Of a stretch of DNA of 47,854 nt, positions 1 to 6,872 are shown piece after piece. Numbering within the stretch: the stretch's first letter is position 1; each line of letters starts with the position of its first letter. Source of the stretch: Bacteroidales bacterium (GTDB taxonomy: Bacteria > Bacteroidota > Bacteroidia > Bacteroidales > UBA932); the NCBI GenBank assembly GCA_017617655.1, contig JAFZVU010000080.1, positions 1 to 47,854 on the forward strand, given 5' to 3'. The position numbers and the translations under genes were made by a program. The notes beneath the pieces are model-generated. The model was not told the DNA's origin. It did no database searches and saw only the letters and a program-made list of their open reading frames with translations.

Positions 1-36
1 CTCCCGCCGTCCCTGAAATGCGGACGGCGGGAGCAC
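1..36 (-). repeat. Solo copy of the GTGCTCC palindromic repeat (locus A)
   Basis: Read on the minus strand this begins GTGCTCC and forms a perfect 12-bp stem (CTCCCGCCGTCC at 1-12 against GGACGGCGGGAG at 22-33) with a 9-nt loop. It resembles one unit of the 52-bp tandem repeats at 5329 and 12153 but lies in the opposite orientation, and the window edge cuts off whatever lies beyond it. No T-run follows on the plus strand, so it is not an obvious terminator. Its membership in the family is inferred from the shared GTGCTCC start and stem position. Confidence 0.5.
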
Positions 37-74
37 CCCGGGGAGGTGGAAGTTTGTTTAACGAAAAAATAGAC

Positions 75-98
75 GTATTTTCGGGTTTCTGCAGTTAT
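75..98 (+). promoter_or_regulatory. Candidate ECF sigma promoter/operator, site 1
   Basis: GTATTTT (75-81), 9 nt, then GCAGTTAT (91-98), ending 7 nt before the ATG of the first sigma gene. The same two boxes at the same spacing occur at 4557, 6244 and, on the minus strand, at 6154; a looser match lies at 9700. The position suggests autoregulation, and the short distance to the ATG implies a very short or absent 5' leader. Confidence 0.55.
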
Positions 99-105
99 AA
101 TAAAT

Positions 106-660
106 ATGACCGAACAGGAACTGGCCAGTCGGTGTGCACAGGGGGACAACGCTGCGCGCAAGGAGCTGTACTTGACGTACGGCCCTCGGATGCGCGCGCT
201 TTGCCGTCGCTACGCCGCCAGCGCGGCTGATGCGGAAGATTTGTTGCAGGAAGCCTTCATCAAGATTTTCCGCGTCATCGGTCGTTACAAATGGACGCGG
301 CCCGGCTCTCTCTATTCCTGGATGACGAGGGTGACTCTCAACATGGCCATCGATTCTGCGAAGATCCGGCGGCGGATGAACCACGAACTGACGGATATGG
401 AATCTCTGGCCGATGCGCCTGCCGACGAGCCGCAGTATGAGGATACCGCATCCATCCCTTCCGAAGTGCTTCACGCGATGATCGAGGATTTGCCAGAGGC
501 ATGTCGCACGGTTTTCAAACTCTACTGCCTGGACAATTATTCCCACAAGGAGATTGCTTCCCTGTTCGGGATCAAGGAAAACAGTTCATCGTCGATGCTG
601 GCCAAGGCCCGGGCGGCACTTACCCGTTCTATCAAAAAATATTTAGAAAAAAAGAAGTAA
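106..660 (+). CDS. ECF-type RNA polymerase sigma factor (copy 1)
   Basis: A 184-residue sigma-70 family protein of ECF size. Region 2 lies at about residues 22-87, with the acidic LLQEAF segment and SLYSWM, where -10 recognition and core binding occur. Region 4 lies at about 127-180, with LPEACRTVFKLY and the helix-turn-helix SHKEIASLFGI. No region 1 or 3 is present. It starts at the ATG directly after motif site 1 and is followed after 37 bp by a membrane-spanning barrel protein, the expected anti-sigma partner. It is a close paralogue of the sigma factor at 6276; even the DNA of the first 80 bases is nearly the same, so the duplication is probably recent. The signal it answers to is unknown. 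Confidence 0.93.
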   Translation: MTEQELASRCAQGDNAARKELYLTYGPRMRALCRRYAASAADAEDLLQEAFIKIFRVIGRYKWTRPGSLYSWMTRVTLNMAIDSAKIRRRMNHELTDMESLADAPADEPQYEDTASIPSEVLHAMIEDLPEACRTVFKLYCLDNYSHKEIASLFGIKENSSSSMLAKARAALTRSIKKYLEKKK

Positions 661-697
661 TTCAGCTATTTCAACGTTATATATGTAAGGAGGAAAA

Positions 698-2059
698 ATG
701 GAACTAAAACCTAATAAAGACTGGACCGATGCCATCAGGGAATCATATCCCTCTGAAGTCGACGCTCCTGATGCGGCCGGATGGGAGGCCATCGAGCGAC
801 GCCTGCACCGTTCTGTGGTGCTGCGCCGCAGTGCTATTGCCGCCGCCATTGCCGCCGCCGTCCTGCTGCCATTGTCAGTGCTGCTCATCCGGAGCCCCTG
901 GCAACAATCTCTCCCTCCGACAGAAAACAATGTCGCCCAGAACGGATCTTCCCCTGTCATTCCTCCTTCAGGGGAAGCGTCCGGCGATACCATCTTCATC
1001 GCAGCGGCAGATTCTCCGGAAGATGTGACTCAGGCAGTCTCCTTCCCGGATGTCGCCACTTGGGATGCAGATACCGATTCGGATCTCTTAAGGGACAGCC
1101 GCCCGCTCGACCGACGCTCTGCCAATGCTGGTCAGTCCGGCTTGTCTGATCAATCTGCCCAGCCTGCTCTGCCCGACTACTCCGACCGTGCCGAAGATCC
1201 TTCAGATGCGCTGCAGCCGTCCCAGCCTGCCGAGACCGATGTTTCCAGTCCTGACAGTACAGCACGGAAGACAGAGACGCCTGCCGACAAGCCAGTAGTC
1301 CGGCAGATCCAGGAGATTGTCCCCGAAGATCTGCTGGCCTTTGCCGAAGATGAAGCGCAGCAGCGCCGGAGTCGCAAAGTGTCGGTCGGTGTAAGCGCCG
1401 GCGCAGGTGCCATCCAGCGGAATATGAGTTTCAACTCTATGTCGGCTCCTTATTATGCCAAGCTGGCTTATATGAATACTGCCCAGACCAATGAATTGAC
1501 AGGCCTGATAAGCGCTGATAATATTAACAGTTATTTCACCGGCCTGCTGACTAAGGGAGCAAATAAAGCTAATATGCCAAATCCCTATACGCCATCGGAT
1601 GTGCTTTACGTCCACGACCTTCCCCTTTCCTTCGGATTGCTGGCGCAAATCAGCCTGCTTCCCTGGCTGGGAGTAGAGAGTGGCATCGAATATACATACC
1701 TGCATTCGGTAGCAGATTCATATACCGGTACTTTGGACCAGCGGCTCCATTTTATCGGTGTTCCTGTCCGGATGGATGCGAGAATCTGGTCAAACAACTC
1801 TTTTGAAGTATATGCAGGCCTTGGCGGCAAGGTGGACAAGTGCGTCTCGGCAAACCTTGGGCAGATCAGGTGCGATGAGCCCCGGCTTCAATGGTCTGTC
1901 GAGGCGGCTGGGGGTATCCAGTACCGGCTGTGGGACCATCTTAGTCTTTATTTCCAGCCGGAGTTGTCTCTGTATCTGACACAGACCGACCTTATAACCT
2001 ACCGCACGGAACACCCGCTGTGCTTTGCGCTTGCTGCTGGCCTTCGCTATGATTTGTAA
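698..2059 (+). CDS. Dual membrane-spanning anti-sigma-like protein with C-terminal outer-membrane beta-barrel (copy 1)
   Basis: A 453-residue protein with four visible parts: a basic cytoplasmic N-terminus (1-43) with conserved DW, AGW and LHR positions; one membrane helix (about 44-64); a long Asp/Ser/Pro/Gln-rich linker (about 65-225); and a C-terminal region (about 227-453) of alternating strands ending LRYDL, typical of an outer-membrane beta-barrel with a terminal aromatic/hydrophobic signature. It follows an ECF sigma gene, and this order matches the Das/Dma sigma/anti-sigma pairs reported in Bacteroides, in which one protein spans both membranes. Anti-sigma activity is inferred from layout, not from a recognised anti-sigma domain. 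A strong Shine-Dalgarno (AAGGAGG, 687-693) precedes the ATG, unusual for this phylum. Confidence 0.78.
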   Translation: MELKPNKDWTDAIRESYPSEVDAPDAAGWEAIERRLHRSVVLRRSAIAAAIAAAVLLPLSVLLIRSPWQQSLPPTENNVAQNGSSPVIPPSGEASGDTIFIAAADSPEDVTQAVSFPDVATWDADTDSDLLRDSRPLDRRSANAGQSGLSDQSAQPALPDYSDRAEDPSDALQPSQPAETDVSSPDSTARKTETPADKPVVRQIQEIVPEDLLAFAEDEAQQRRSRKVSVGVSAGAGAIQRNMSFNSMSAPYYAKLAYMNTAQTNELTGLISADNINSYFTGLLTKGANKANMPNPYTPSDVLYVHDLPLSFGLLAQISLLPWLGVESGIEYTYLHSVADSYTGTLDQRLHFIGVPVRMDARIWSNNSFEVYAGLGGKVDKCVSANLGQIRCDEPRLQWSVEAAGGIQYRLWDHLSLYFQPELSLYLTQTDLITYRTEHPLCFALAAGLRYDL

Positions 2060-2084
2060 TATGTTATTCAGGAGGAATCATACT

Positions 2085-2774
2085 ATGAAACAGATAAGAT
2101 ATACAATATGGCTCGCATTGACAGCGTTGTTGCTGTCTGGATGCAGCAGTTCATTGCAGGAAGGACCCGAGATACCGGACAGTACTCCTACTACGGATTT
2201 CTACCATCTGCATATCAGTTTCAAGAATAAAAACGGAGAGGACCTGCTTCAACCGCTGGCCTACTACAGGTCAGATCCTACCAGCAAAAAATATTTGGGA
2301 GAAGTGGACCCCGAAAGGTGTATTCTGAAAATAGGATCAACATTCATATTTGACGCTGAATATTCTTTTTTCACATTGGCGAAATTTGATGCACTTCACA
2401 GCTGGATGACTCCCGACAAAAACGGAATGTATGAGTACAGGTATGGGAACAAGGGAACATGGTATCTTACTAGCAATTACAGCATTCCATCTAAAAAGGA
2501 TGGGTCTCTATACAGCCCGTTGAGGTATTATATCTGTTTGCCGGATTTGTTATCTCCCACCGTATCTTTCGAACTTGTCACATGGTGGGAAGAAGGAACA
2601 GTTGATGAGAGCGGCGGAGAGCGATTCCCTGCATGTGTAATGGCCACCTTCGATACAAGAATGCAGTTTGTCGATACAAGAGAGGTAAAACCGGTAAAAG
2701 GCGTGACCTATAACGAAAAAGGCGAAATCTATTATGTAGGATATTTCCTGGATATCGTTCTCGACAGACGTTAG
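2085..2774 (+). CDS. Secreted lipoprotein, family shared with 11273-12016
   Basis: A 229-residue protein with a short lipoprotein signal: lysine and arginine near the N-terminus, a hydrophobic stretch, then LLLSGC with Cys at about residue 19. The mature part is a probable beta-rich domain with HISFKNKNGEDLLQPLAYY near its start and TWWEEG toward its end. The lipoprotein at 11273 has the same pattern (ISFKDTEGKDLVAPLA and TYWDEG), so the two are distant paralogues. I chose the ATG at 2085, after an AGGAGG Shine-Dalgarno at 2070-2075, over the upstream in-frame ATG because it puts the signal peptide first. It probably belongs to the operon of the sigma and barrel genes. Function unknown. Confidence 0.8.
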   Translation: MKQIRYTIWLALTALLLSGCSSSLQEGPEIPDSTPTTDFYHLHISFKNKNGEDLLQPLAYYRSDPTSKKYLGEVDPERCILKIGSTFIFDAEYSFFTLAKFDALHSWMTPDKNGMYEYRYGNKGTWYLTSNYSIPSKKDGSLYSPLRYYICLPDLLSPTVSFELVTWWEEGTVDESGGERFPACVMATFDTRMQFVDTREVKPVKGVTYNEKGEIYYVGYFLDIVLDRR

Positions 2775-2859
2775 CGCCAGGCGCCACTCCACGACCAGAA
2801 AGCACAGGCGGAAACTTTCCGGTCACGGAAGTTAAATATGGTCCAGCGGCGGTGGCTCG

Positions 2860-4137
2860 CTACAAAAACTGCATATTCTTCACGATATCTTCTGTCATCG
2901 ACAAGGGAACGCCGCAGTCTTTCGCAATCCTGGGCCAACTTGATGCCGCATCGCATATCTGGTCAATAATGTCATCGGCCTCCTTGATGTCATTGGCTGC
3001 GGCGCAGGCCAGAAGGTCTGCCCGGGAGATTTTATCAAATTTCCCATTCACAGACATCTGGTGCATAGACGTCCAGCCGCCTTGCGGATTAAAAGCATAA
3101 CCCATATCGTATGCTGGAGATAGGCGCCACTGCCCATCTTCTCCCATAAGGAAAGAGATGTTTTTTGTATGATCATCCTGATTGCGCACAACAACGTTGA
3201 AAACCATACGCCGGAACAATTCGGTAACGGCTGAATAGGGGAGCCTCAGAGCGCGCATTACGCCGAAGGCCTGCTCATAGCTATATCCACGCAGAAGGCG
3301 GAAGTCATAATGAGCCAACGCACACAAGGTCTGCATGTGGACTTTTCTTCCGTTGTTGCGGTCAAACCGTTTTGCAAGGAAATGCGCTCTGCCATTTTCT
3401 TCTATCAGCATGCATTCCGACATTTCGATGCCGCAATCTTTTGCCAGCTGATAAAAAGAGTATTCCAAACGACCGTAATTTTCAGTCTCACGGAAGCCGG
3501 CTTCAGCTGAAACACCGTCCAGCTTAATTAGATAGTAGTCAAAACCTGCAGGCGCTTCAACTTGTCCGGACCGGACTTCTCCGGTTGCCTTGTTATATGC
3601 AATTATTGCCTTTGCTCGCTGACCTCCTGCTGATGTTCCAAGCCGCAAGATCTCTGCTATAGCCGCCTTTTTTTCATCATTCAGGTTCACTCCAAATGCA
3701 GCCTTCTGGGTAAGGGCGTCCCGTGCGACTTCCACCAGAGAATTAATCTCAAACAACTGTTGAGAATTATAATCCATCTCTATCGCGGGTTCAAATTCAA
3801 GAGCACCCATACAACGTTTCCCCAGGAAACAAAGCGTTTCCACCGGATTGCTGCTCGTATGTCCGGTAAGAGAAAGCCATTGATCGAATAAAGCGCGTCC
3901 GTAACTGTCAGGCAGAGCATCGGCCAACATTCCCGGCAAGCCCATGAATGTATCTCTGTTGAGTCCGGCAAACGAATAAATGCGCCCTTCCCGTACCGGC
4001 ATCATGAGTGGTGACGGCTCCAGACCTAATCCGACAAAGCTGTGGTCATATTCAAAACGCACCACTTCATATCGCTGGTCCCAGCGGAATGTTCCCACAA
4101 GGTGGTCGAACATATTAACTCGTGCGACATCTATCAT
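2860..4137 (-). CDS. hipA: HipA-family serine/threonine kinase toxin
   Basis: A 425-residue protein close in length to E. coli HipA (about 440). The N-terminal subdomain runs to about residue 120. GTSAGGQRAKA at 167-177 corresponds to the nucleotide-binding or autophosphorylated loop. The catalytic loop is NQDDHTKN at 319-326, with Asp321 as likely catalytic base and Asn326 as metal ligand, and PAYD with Asp344 serves as the DFG-like metal site. All key residues are present, so it should be active. In the family, HipA phosphorylates aminoacyl-tRNA synthetases such as GltX and slows growth; the substrate here is unknown. It overlaps the upstream antitoxin gene by 4 bp (ATGA), a sign of translational coupling. 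Confidence 0.9.
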   Translation of the reverse strand: MIDVARVNMFDHLVGTFRWDQRYEVVRFEYDHSFVGLGLEPSPLMMPVREGRIYSFAGLNRDTFMGLPGMLADALPDSYGRALFDQWLSLTGHTSSNPVETLCFLGKRCMGALEFEPAIEMDYNSQQLFEINSLVEVARDALTQKAAFGVNLNDEKKAAIAEILRLGTSAGGQRAKAIIAYNKATGEVRSGQVEAPAGFDYYLIKLDGVSAEAGFRETENYGRLEYSFYQLAKDCGIEMSECMLIEENGRAHFLAKRFDRNNGRKVHMQTLCALAHYDFRLLRGYSYEQAFGVMRALRLPYSAVTELFRRMVFNVVVRNQDDHTKNISFLMGEDGQWRLSPAYDMGYAFNPQGGWTSMHQMSVNGKFDKISRADLLACAAANDIKEADDIIDQICDAASSWPRIAKDCGVPLSMTEDIVKNMQFL

Positions 4138-4451
4138 ATCTTCCTTGTTGCTCTTTTGCGTTGATGTGCTGATGCAGAATGCACCAGTTCGTAGTATTCG
4201 CTAGGACTCAGCTGCTCCTCCTCCATCAGAGGCTGGAGGACATCCAGCTTCCCCAATGAACGGAGAATCCGAAGGAACGAGTCGAATGAGCGTATTTCGC
4301 CCTTTTCAATTTTCTTCAGCGAAGACAGAGATACGCAGGTCTCCTCGGCCAGGGTCTGCTGCGTAATGTTCTGTTTAAGGCGAACAGACTTCAATCTCTC
4401 TCCTATTCTGGCGATAATTGCCGAGTCGGCAAGCATATATATATCTTCCAT
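4134..4451 (-). CDS. hipB: HipB-like helix-turn-helix antitoxin
   Basis: A 105-residue Xre/Cro-type DNA-binding protein. The helix-turn-helix lies at about residues 17-55, with RLKQNITQQTLAEETCVSLS followed by LKKIEKGE, the usual recognition-helix tail. In HipBA pairs the antitoxin binds the toxin and represses its own promoter. It is the first gene of the two-gene operon. An in-frame ATG at codon 6 is an alternative start. The pair sits between the first sigma module and the duplicated lipoproteins, in a region visibly richer in AT than the housekeeping genes nearby, which fits horizontal arrival. Confidence 0.87.
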   Translation of the reverse strand: MEDIYMLADSAIIARIGERLKSVRLKQNITQQTLAEETCVSLSSLKKIEKGEIRSFDSFLRILRSLGKLDVLQPLMEEEQLSPSEYYELVHSASAHQRKRATRKI

Positions 4452-4479
4452 AAGAGCTTAATATTTAGCTTTTATATGG

Positions 4480-4487
4480 CAAAGATA
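4480..4487 (-). promoter_or_regulatory. Probable hipBA promoter -7 box
   Basis: On the minus strand this reads TATCTTTG, an exact match to the Bacteroidota -7 consensus TAnnTTTG, 28 nt before the hipB start. The sequence further upstream is very AT-rich, with no clear -33 TTTG. The TA repeats between 4437 and 4492 could form the HipB operator. Confidence 0.5.
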
Positions 4488-4556
4488 TATATAATAGTTT
4501 AAAATTAAAACTTTTTAATTTCCTCACTGATCCAACAATTCTAACAATCGCACGCA

Positions 4557-4580
4557 GTATTTTACCGAAGCCGCAGTTAT
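4557..4580 (+). promoter_or_regulatory. Candidate ECF sigma promoter/operator, site 2
   Basis: GTATTTT (4557-4563), 9 nt, then GCAGTTAT (4573-4580), 33 nt before the lipoprotein start at 4614. It is the same motif and spacing as before both sigma genes, which suggests that the sigma factor drives this lipoprotein. Confidence 0.55.
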
Positions 4581-4613
4581 TATGGTAGAAAAACAAGTAA
4601 ATTAGCAGTGGAC

Positions 4614-5135
4614 ATGAAAAGGATACTGACTCTTTCCCTCTATTTGATTGCTGCGACGATGGCTTTGTCCTGCAGCAAGGATCTGTTTACGCCGGACGGG
4701 TATCTCATTGACAAGTCGTTGGTCGCCAAGACCACGATACAACCAAAGGACGAGATCCAAGCACGCCAGGACGATTTTGAGACCACGATCGTTGATTTCC
4801 GTGACGGTACTGTCCTAAGGACCTTCGAGGTGGAAGGACAGTCACATCTTATAGCGCACAGCACGGGCAAAATGGTTTACGATGCCTTCTGGCTCTTCAT
4901 GAACTTCGACTATATCGACAACATGAAAGTCGGAGATGTCCTGAAACCGACCTATTGCTGGTTTTCATTGATATTTTCTAGTTCCAGTCTTGCTTCAACT
5001 TATACATATGACGGAAAAATAACCCTGGCCGCCAAAGGTGACGACTACGTCGTATTCTATTTCGACAAAGTCACTTTCACGACAGAGTTTTATGTATATG
5101 TAATGGACGGGTATCTCCGCTGCAATCTTAAGTAA
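4614..5135 (+). CDS. Small secreted lipoprotein, inverted-duplicate copy 1
   Basis: A 173-residue protein with a lipoprotein signal (MKRILTLSLYLIAATMALSC, Cys20). The mature part carries FETTIVDFRDGTVLRTFEVEGQSHL, then strands ending FTTEFYVYVMDGYLRCNLK; it looks like a small all-beta domain. I do not recognise a family. Near its N-terminus it holds 22 residues (YLIDKSL to IQAR) that the copy at 5665 lacks; the two signal peptides are identical. I chose the ATG at 4614 over a GTG two codons upstream because the signal then starts properly. The candidate ECF promoter motif precedes it, and the hairpin leader and tandem palindromes follow its stop. Confidence 0.8.
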   Translation: MKRILTLSLYLIAATMALSCSKDLFTPDGYLIDKSLVAKTTIQPKDEIQARQDDFETTIVDFRDGTVLRTFEVEGQSHLIAHSTGKMVYDAFWLFMNFDYIDNMKVGDVLKPTYCWFSLIFSSSSLASTYTYDGKITLAAKGDDYVVFYFDKVTFTTEFYVYVMDGYLRCNLK

Positions 5136-5197
5136 GTAGCATAATTCAACAGTTCTTACCGTCTCTGAAACCTATATTACTGTAACCGCAAATATCC

Positions 5198-5328
5198 CCG
5201 TGGTATGGCTATATCGGCATAAACTCCCATACTGCGGAGTGTTTTTGTGGGTATTTCCGGGGAAACCGCTCCTTGGTATGTGACCTGCGGGCTATACTCG
5301 CATATCGTGGAATCTGGCACCCTCCCAA
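5198..5328 (+). ncRNA. Conserved structured leader of repeat array B
   Basis: This stretch matches 12022-12152 with about 16 differences over 126 positions (counted by eye), with no length change. It opens with an 11-bp stem (5198-5208 with 5227-5237) around an 18-nt loop. Two pairs that are Watson-Crick at the second locus are G-U wobbles here, which supports selection on RNA structure. Both copies run straight into tandem 52-bp palindromes and then a terminator. A small non-coding RNA or structured 3' UTR of the preceding lipoprotein gene are both possible. Changes in the longest open frame are mostly non-synonymous, which argues against a peptide. Confidence 0.5.
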
Positions 5329-5573
5329 GTGCTCCTACCGGTCCAAGTGATGGACCGGAGGGCGCGTTTTACACCCCAAAGTGCTCCTACCGGTCCAAAC
5401 GGTGGACCGGAGGGCGCGTTTTACACCCCAAAGTGCTTCTACCGGTCCAAGTTGTGGACCGGAGGGCGCGTTTTGCCCCTCAAAGTGCTCCTACCGGTCC
5501 AGATGATGGACCGGAGGGCGCGTTTTACCCCTCAAAGTGCTCCTACCGGTCCAAGTTGTGGACCGGAGGGCGC
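5329..5573 (+). repeat. Tandem 52-bp palindromic repeat array B (five copies)
   Basis: Copies start at 5329, 5381, 5433, 5485 and 5537; the last is cut short after GGAGGGCGC. Each reads GTGCTCCTACCGGTCC, a 7-nt loop, then GGACCGGAGGGCGC, followed (except in copy 5) by a T-rich tail. The inner 7-bp arms are invariant, while the loops vary (AAGTGAT, AAACGGT, AAGTTGT, AGATGAT, AAGTTGT). The 52-bp period is not a multiple of three, so successive copies change reading frame and the open frames across them are accidental. There are no unique spacers, so this is not a CRISPR array. Confidence 0.9.
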
Positions 5574-5606
5574 AGCTTCCGCCGGATGCGCGGCCGGCGG
5601 CCAAAC

Positions 5607-5642
5607 AAAAAAGGGAAGCACCGCGGAGTGCTTCCCTTTTTT
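5607..5642. terminator. Strong bidirectional intrinsic terminator
   Basis: A perfect 15-bp stem with a 6-nt loop (AAGGGAAGCAC, CGCGGA, GTGCTTCCCTT) with A-runs and T-runs at its outer ends, so it can stop transcription both from array B and from the minus-strand lipoprotein gene ending at 5665. Its core is nearly the same as that of the terminator at 12519-12553, which closes the second array. Confidence 0.88.
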
Positions 5643-5664
5643 GTTAAAAGCCTATTATGCGGTT

Positions 5665-6120
5665 TTACTTAAGCGCGCAGCGGAGATACCCATCCATCAC
5701 ATATACATAGTAGTAAGTCGTGAATGTGACTTTGTCGAAATAGAATACGACGTAGTCGTCACCTTTGGCGGCCAGGGTTATTTTTCCGTCATAAGTGTCG
5801 GCCCAGGCTCTGTCAGTACCAGATAATAACAAACGGAACGAACAAAAAGACGGGTTCAGGGTGTCTCCAACTTTCATATTATCTATGTAGTCGAAGTATA
5901 TGATGAGATAAAAATAATCCCAATCTATCTTGCCGGCACTGTGCGCCATAAGATGTGACTGTCCTTCCACCTCGAAGGTCCTTAGGACAGTACCGTCACG
6001 GAAATCAACGATTGTGGTCTCAAAATCGTCCTGGCCATCCGGCGTAAACAAATCCTTGCTGCACGACAAAGCCATCGTTGCAGCAATCAAATAGAGGGAA
6101 AGAGTGAGTATCCTTTTCAT
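5665..6120 (-). CDS. Small secreted lipoprotein, inverted-duplicate copy 2
   Basis: A 151-residue paralogue of 4614-5135 in opposite orientation, with an identical 20-residue lipoprotein signal and the same FETTIVDFRDGTV core. It lacks the 22-residue segment after PDG, an in-frame loss or an insertion in the other copy. The middle (KIDWDYFYLIIYFDY, SGTDRAWADT) has diverged more than either end. The reading frame is intact, so it is probably expressed. The upstream motif on the minus strand (6154-6177) is the same as for copy 1. Function unknown. Confidence 0.8.
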   Translation of the reverse strand: MKRILTLSLYLIAATMALSCSKDLFTPDGQDDFETTIVDFRDGTVLRTFEVEGQSHLMAHSAGKIDWDYFYLIIYFDYIDNMKVGDTLNPSFCSFRLLLSGTDRAWADTYDGKITLAAKGDDYVVFYFDKVTFTTYYYVYVMDGYLRCALK

Positions 6121-6153
6121 GTCCACTGCTAATTTACTTGTTTTTCTACCATA

Positions 6154-6177
6154 ATAACTGCGGCTTCGGTAAAATAC
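6154..6177 (-). promoter_or_regulatory. Candidate ECF sigma promoter/operator, site 3 (minus strand)
   Basis: On the minus strand, GTATTTT (6177-6171), 9 nt, then GCAGTTAT (6161-6154), 33 nt before the start of the lipoprotein at 6120. It lies within the inverted duplication, so its sequence is not independent of site 2. Confidence 0.5.
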
Positions 6178-6243
6178 TGCGTGCGATTGTTAGAATTGTT
6201 GGATCAGTGCGGAAATTGAAAAGTTATTGTGAACTTAGACGCA

Positions 6244-6267
6244 GTATTTTCGGATTATAGCAGTTAT
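6244..6267 (+). promoter_or_regulatory. Candidate ECF sigma promoter/operator, site 4
   Basis: GTATTTT (6244-6250), 9 nt, then GCAGTTAT (6260-6267), 8 nt before the ATG of the second sigma gene. Its layout is nearly the same as site 1. Together with site 3 it makes the interval 6121-6275 a divergent control region. Confidence 0.55.
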
Positions 6268-6275
6268 ATGATTAT

Positions 6276-6833
6276 ATGACCGAACAGGAACTGGCCAGGC
6301 TCTGTGCACAGGGCGTCGATGCTGCGCGCAAGGAGCTGTACTTGACGTACGGCTCGCGGATGCGCGCGCTTTGCCGTCGCTATACTGCCAATGCGGCCGA
6401 AGCGGATGACCTGATGCAGGATGCCTTCATCAAGATATTCCGTGTCATCGACCGTTTTGTCTGGACGCAACCCGGTTCGCTTTATTCCTGGATGTCACGG
6501 GTGGCCATCAATATGGCTTTTGACTCAGCCAAGTTGAAGAAGAGGCTGGCCAGCGAGATAATGGATGTGGAGGATTTGGTTGATGTAGCAACGGACGAAC
6601 CCGGTCGGGAGGAAACAGAGGCCATCTCTTTTGATGTGCTCAAAGATATGATCGAGGCCCTGCCGGAAGGCTACCGGACCGTCTTCAAACTCTACTGCAT
6701 AGACAATCTTTCTCACAAGGAGATAGCTTCGCTTCTCGGAATCAAAGAAAAGAGTTCTTCGGCCAATTTGGCAAGGGCCCGCGCCTCGCTTGCCGTCGCC
6801 ATCAAAAAATATTTTGAAAACAACACGCAGTAA
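6276..6833 (+). CDS. ECF-type RNA polymerase sigma factor (copy 2)
   Basis: A 185-residue ECF sigma factor, paralogue of 106-660. Region 2 (about 22-87) has AEADDLMQDAFIKIFRVI and SLYSWM; region 4 (about 128-180) has LPEGYRTVFKLY and the helix-turn-helix SHKEIASLLGI. The N-terminal 50 residues nearly match copy 1, while the stretch joining regions 2 and 4 (EIMDVEDLVDVATDEP) differs. The recognition helix is almost unchanged between copies, so both may read the same promoter, in line with the shared upstream motif. Its barrel-type partner follows after 39 bp. Confidence 0.93.
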   Translation: MTEQELARLCAQGVDAARKELYLTYGSRMRALCRRYTANAAEADDLMQDAFIKIFRVIDRFVWTQPGSLYSWMSRVAINMAFDSAKLKKRLASEIMDVEDLVDVATDEPGREETEAISFDVLKDMIEALPEGYRTVFKLYCIDNLSHKEIASLLGIKEKSSSANLARARASLAVAIKKYFENNTQ

Positions 6834-6872
6834 TTCATAGTAATCATAGTTATAAATACGCAAGGAGGAAAC

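Larger units (their letters stand above)
4511..5147 (+). repeat. Left arm of a large imperfect inverted duplication
   Basis: From about 4511, through the lipoprotein gene at 4614, to just past its stop, this arm matches the reverse complement of about 5648-6231. Upstream, from CACTGATCC to the start codon, the match is almost exact. The middle of the coding region has diverged, and the right arm lacks 66 nt of coding sequence. Arm ends were estimated by eye. Confidence 0.85.
5648..6231 (-). repeat. Right arm of the large inverted duplication
   Basis: Reverse-complement partner of 4511-5147, covering the second lipoprotein gene and its upstream motif. Array B and the bidirectional terminator lie between the arms. 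Ends were estimated by eye. Confidence 0.85.

Noticed and set aside
1-33. Intrinsic terminator at the window start
   Set aside because: The stem is strong but no T-run follows on the plus strand; similarity to the repeat unit explains it better.
5329-5573. CRISPR-like array
   Set aside because: Units follow directly with only 7-nt variable loops and no unique 30-nt spacers; no cas genes are present.
5247-5826. Two long open frames through array B
   Set aside because: The 52-bp period shifts the frame at every unit, the peptides are translations of the palindromes, and changes against the second locus are mostly non-synonymous.
4511-6231. Insertion sequence with inverted repeats
   Set aside because: The arms contain lipoprotein genes, not transposase, and I see no target-site duplication.
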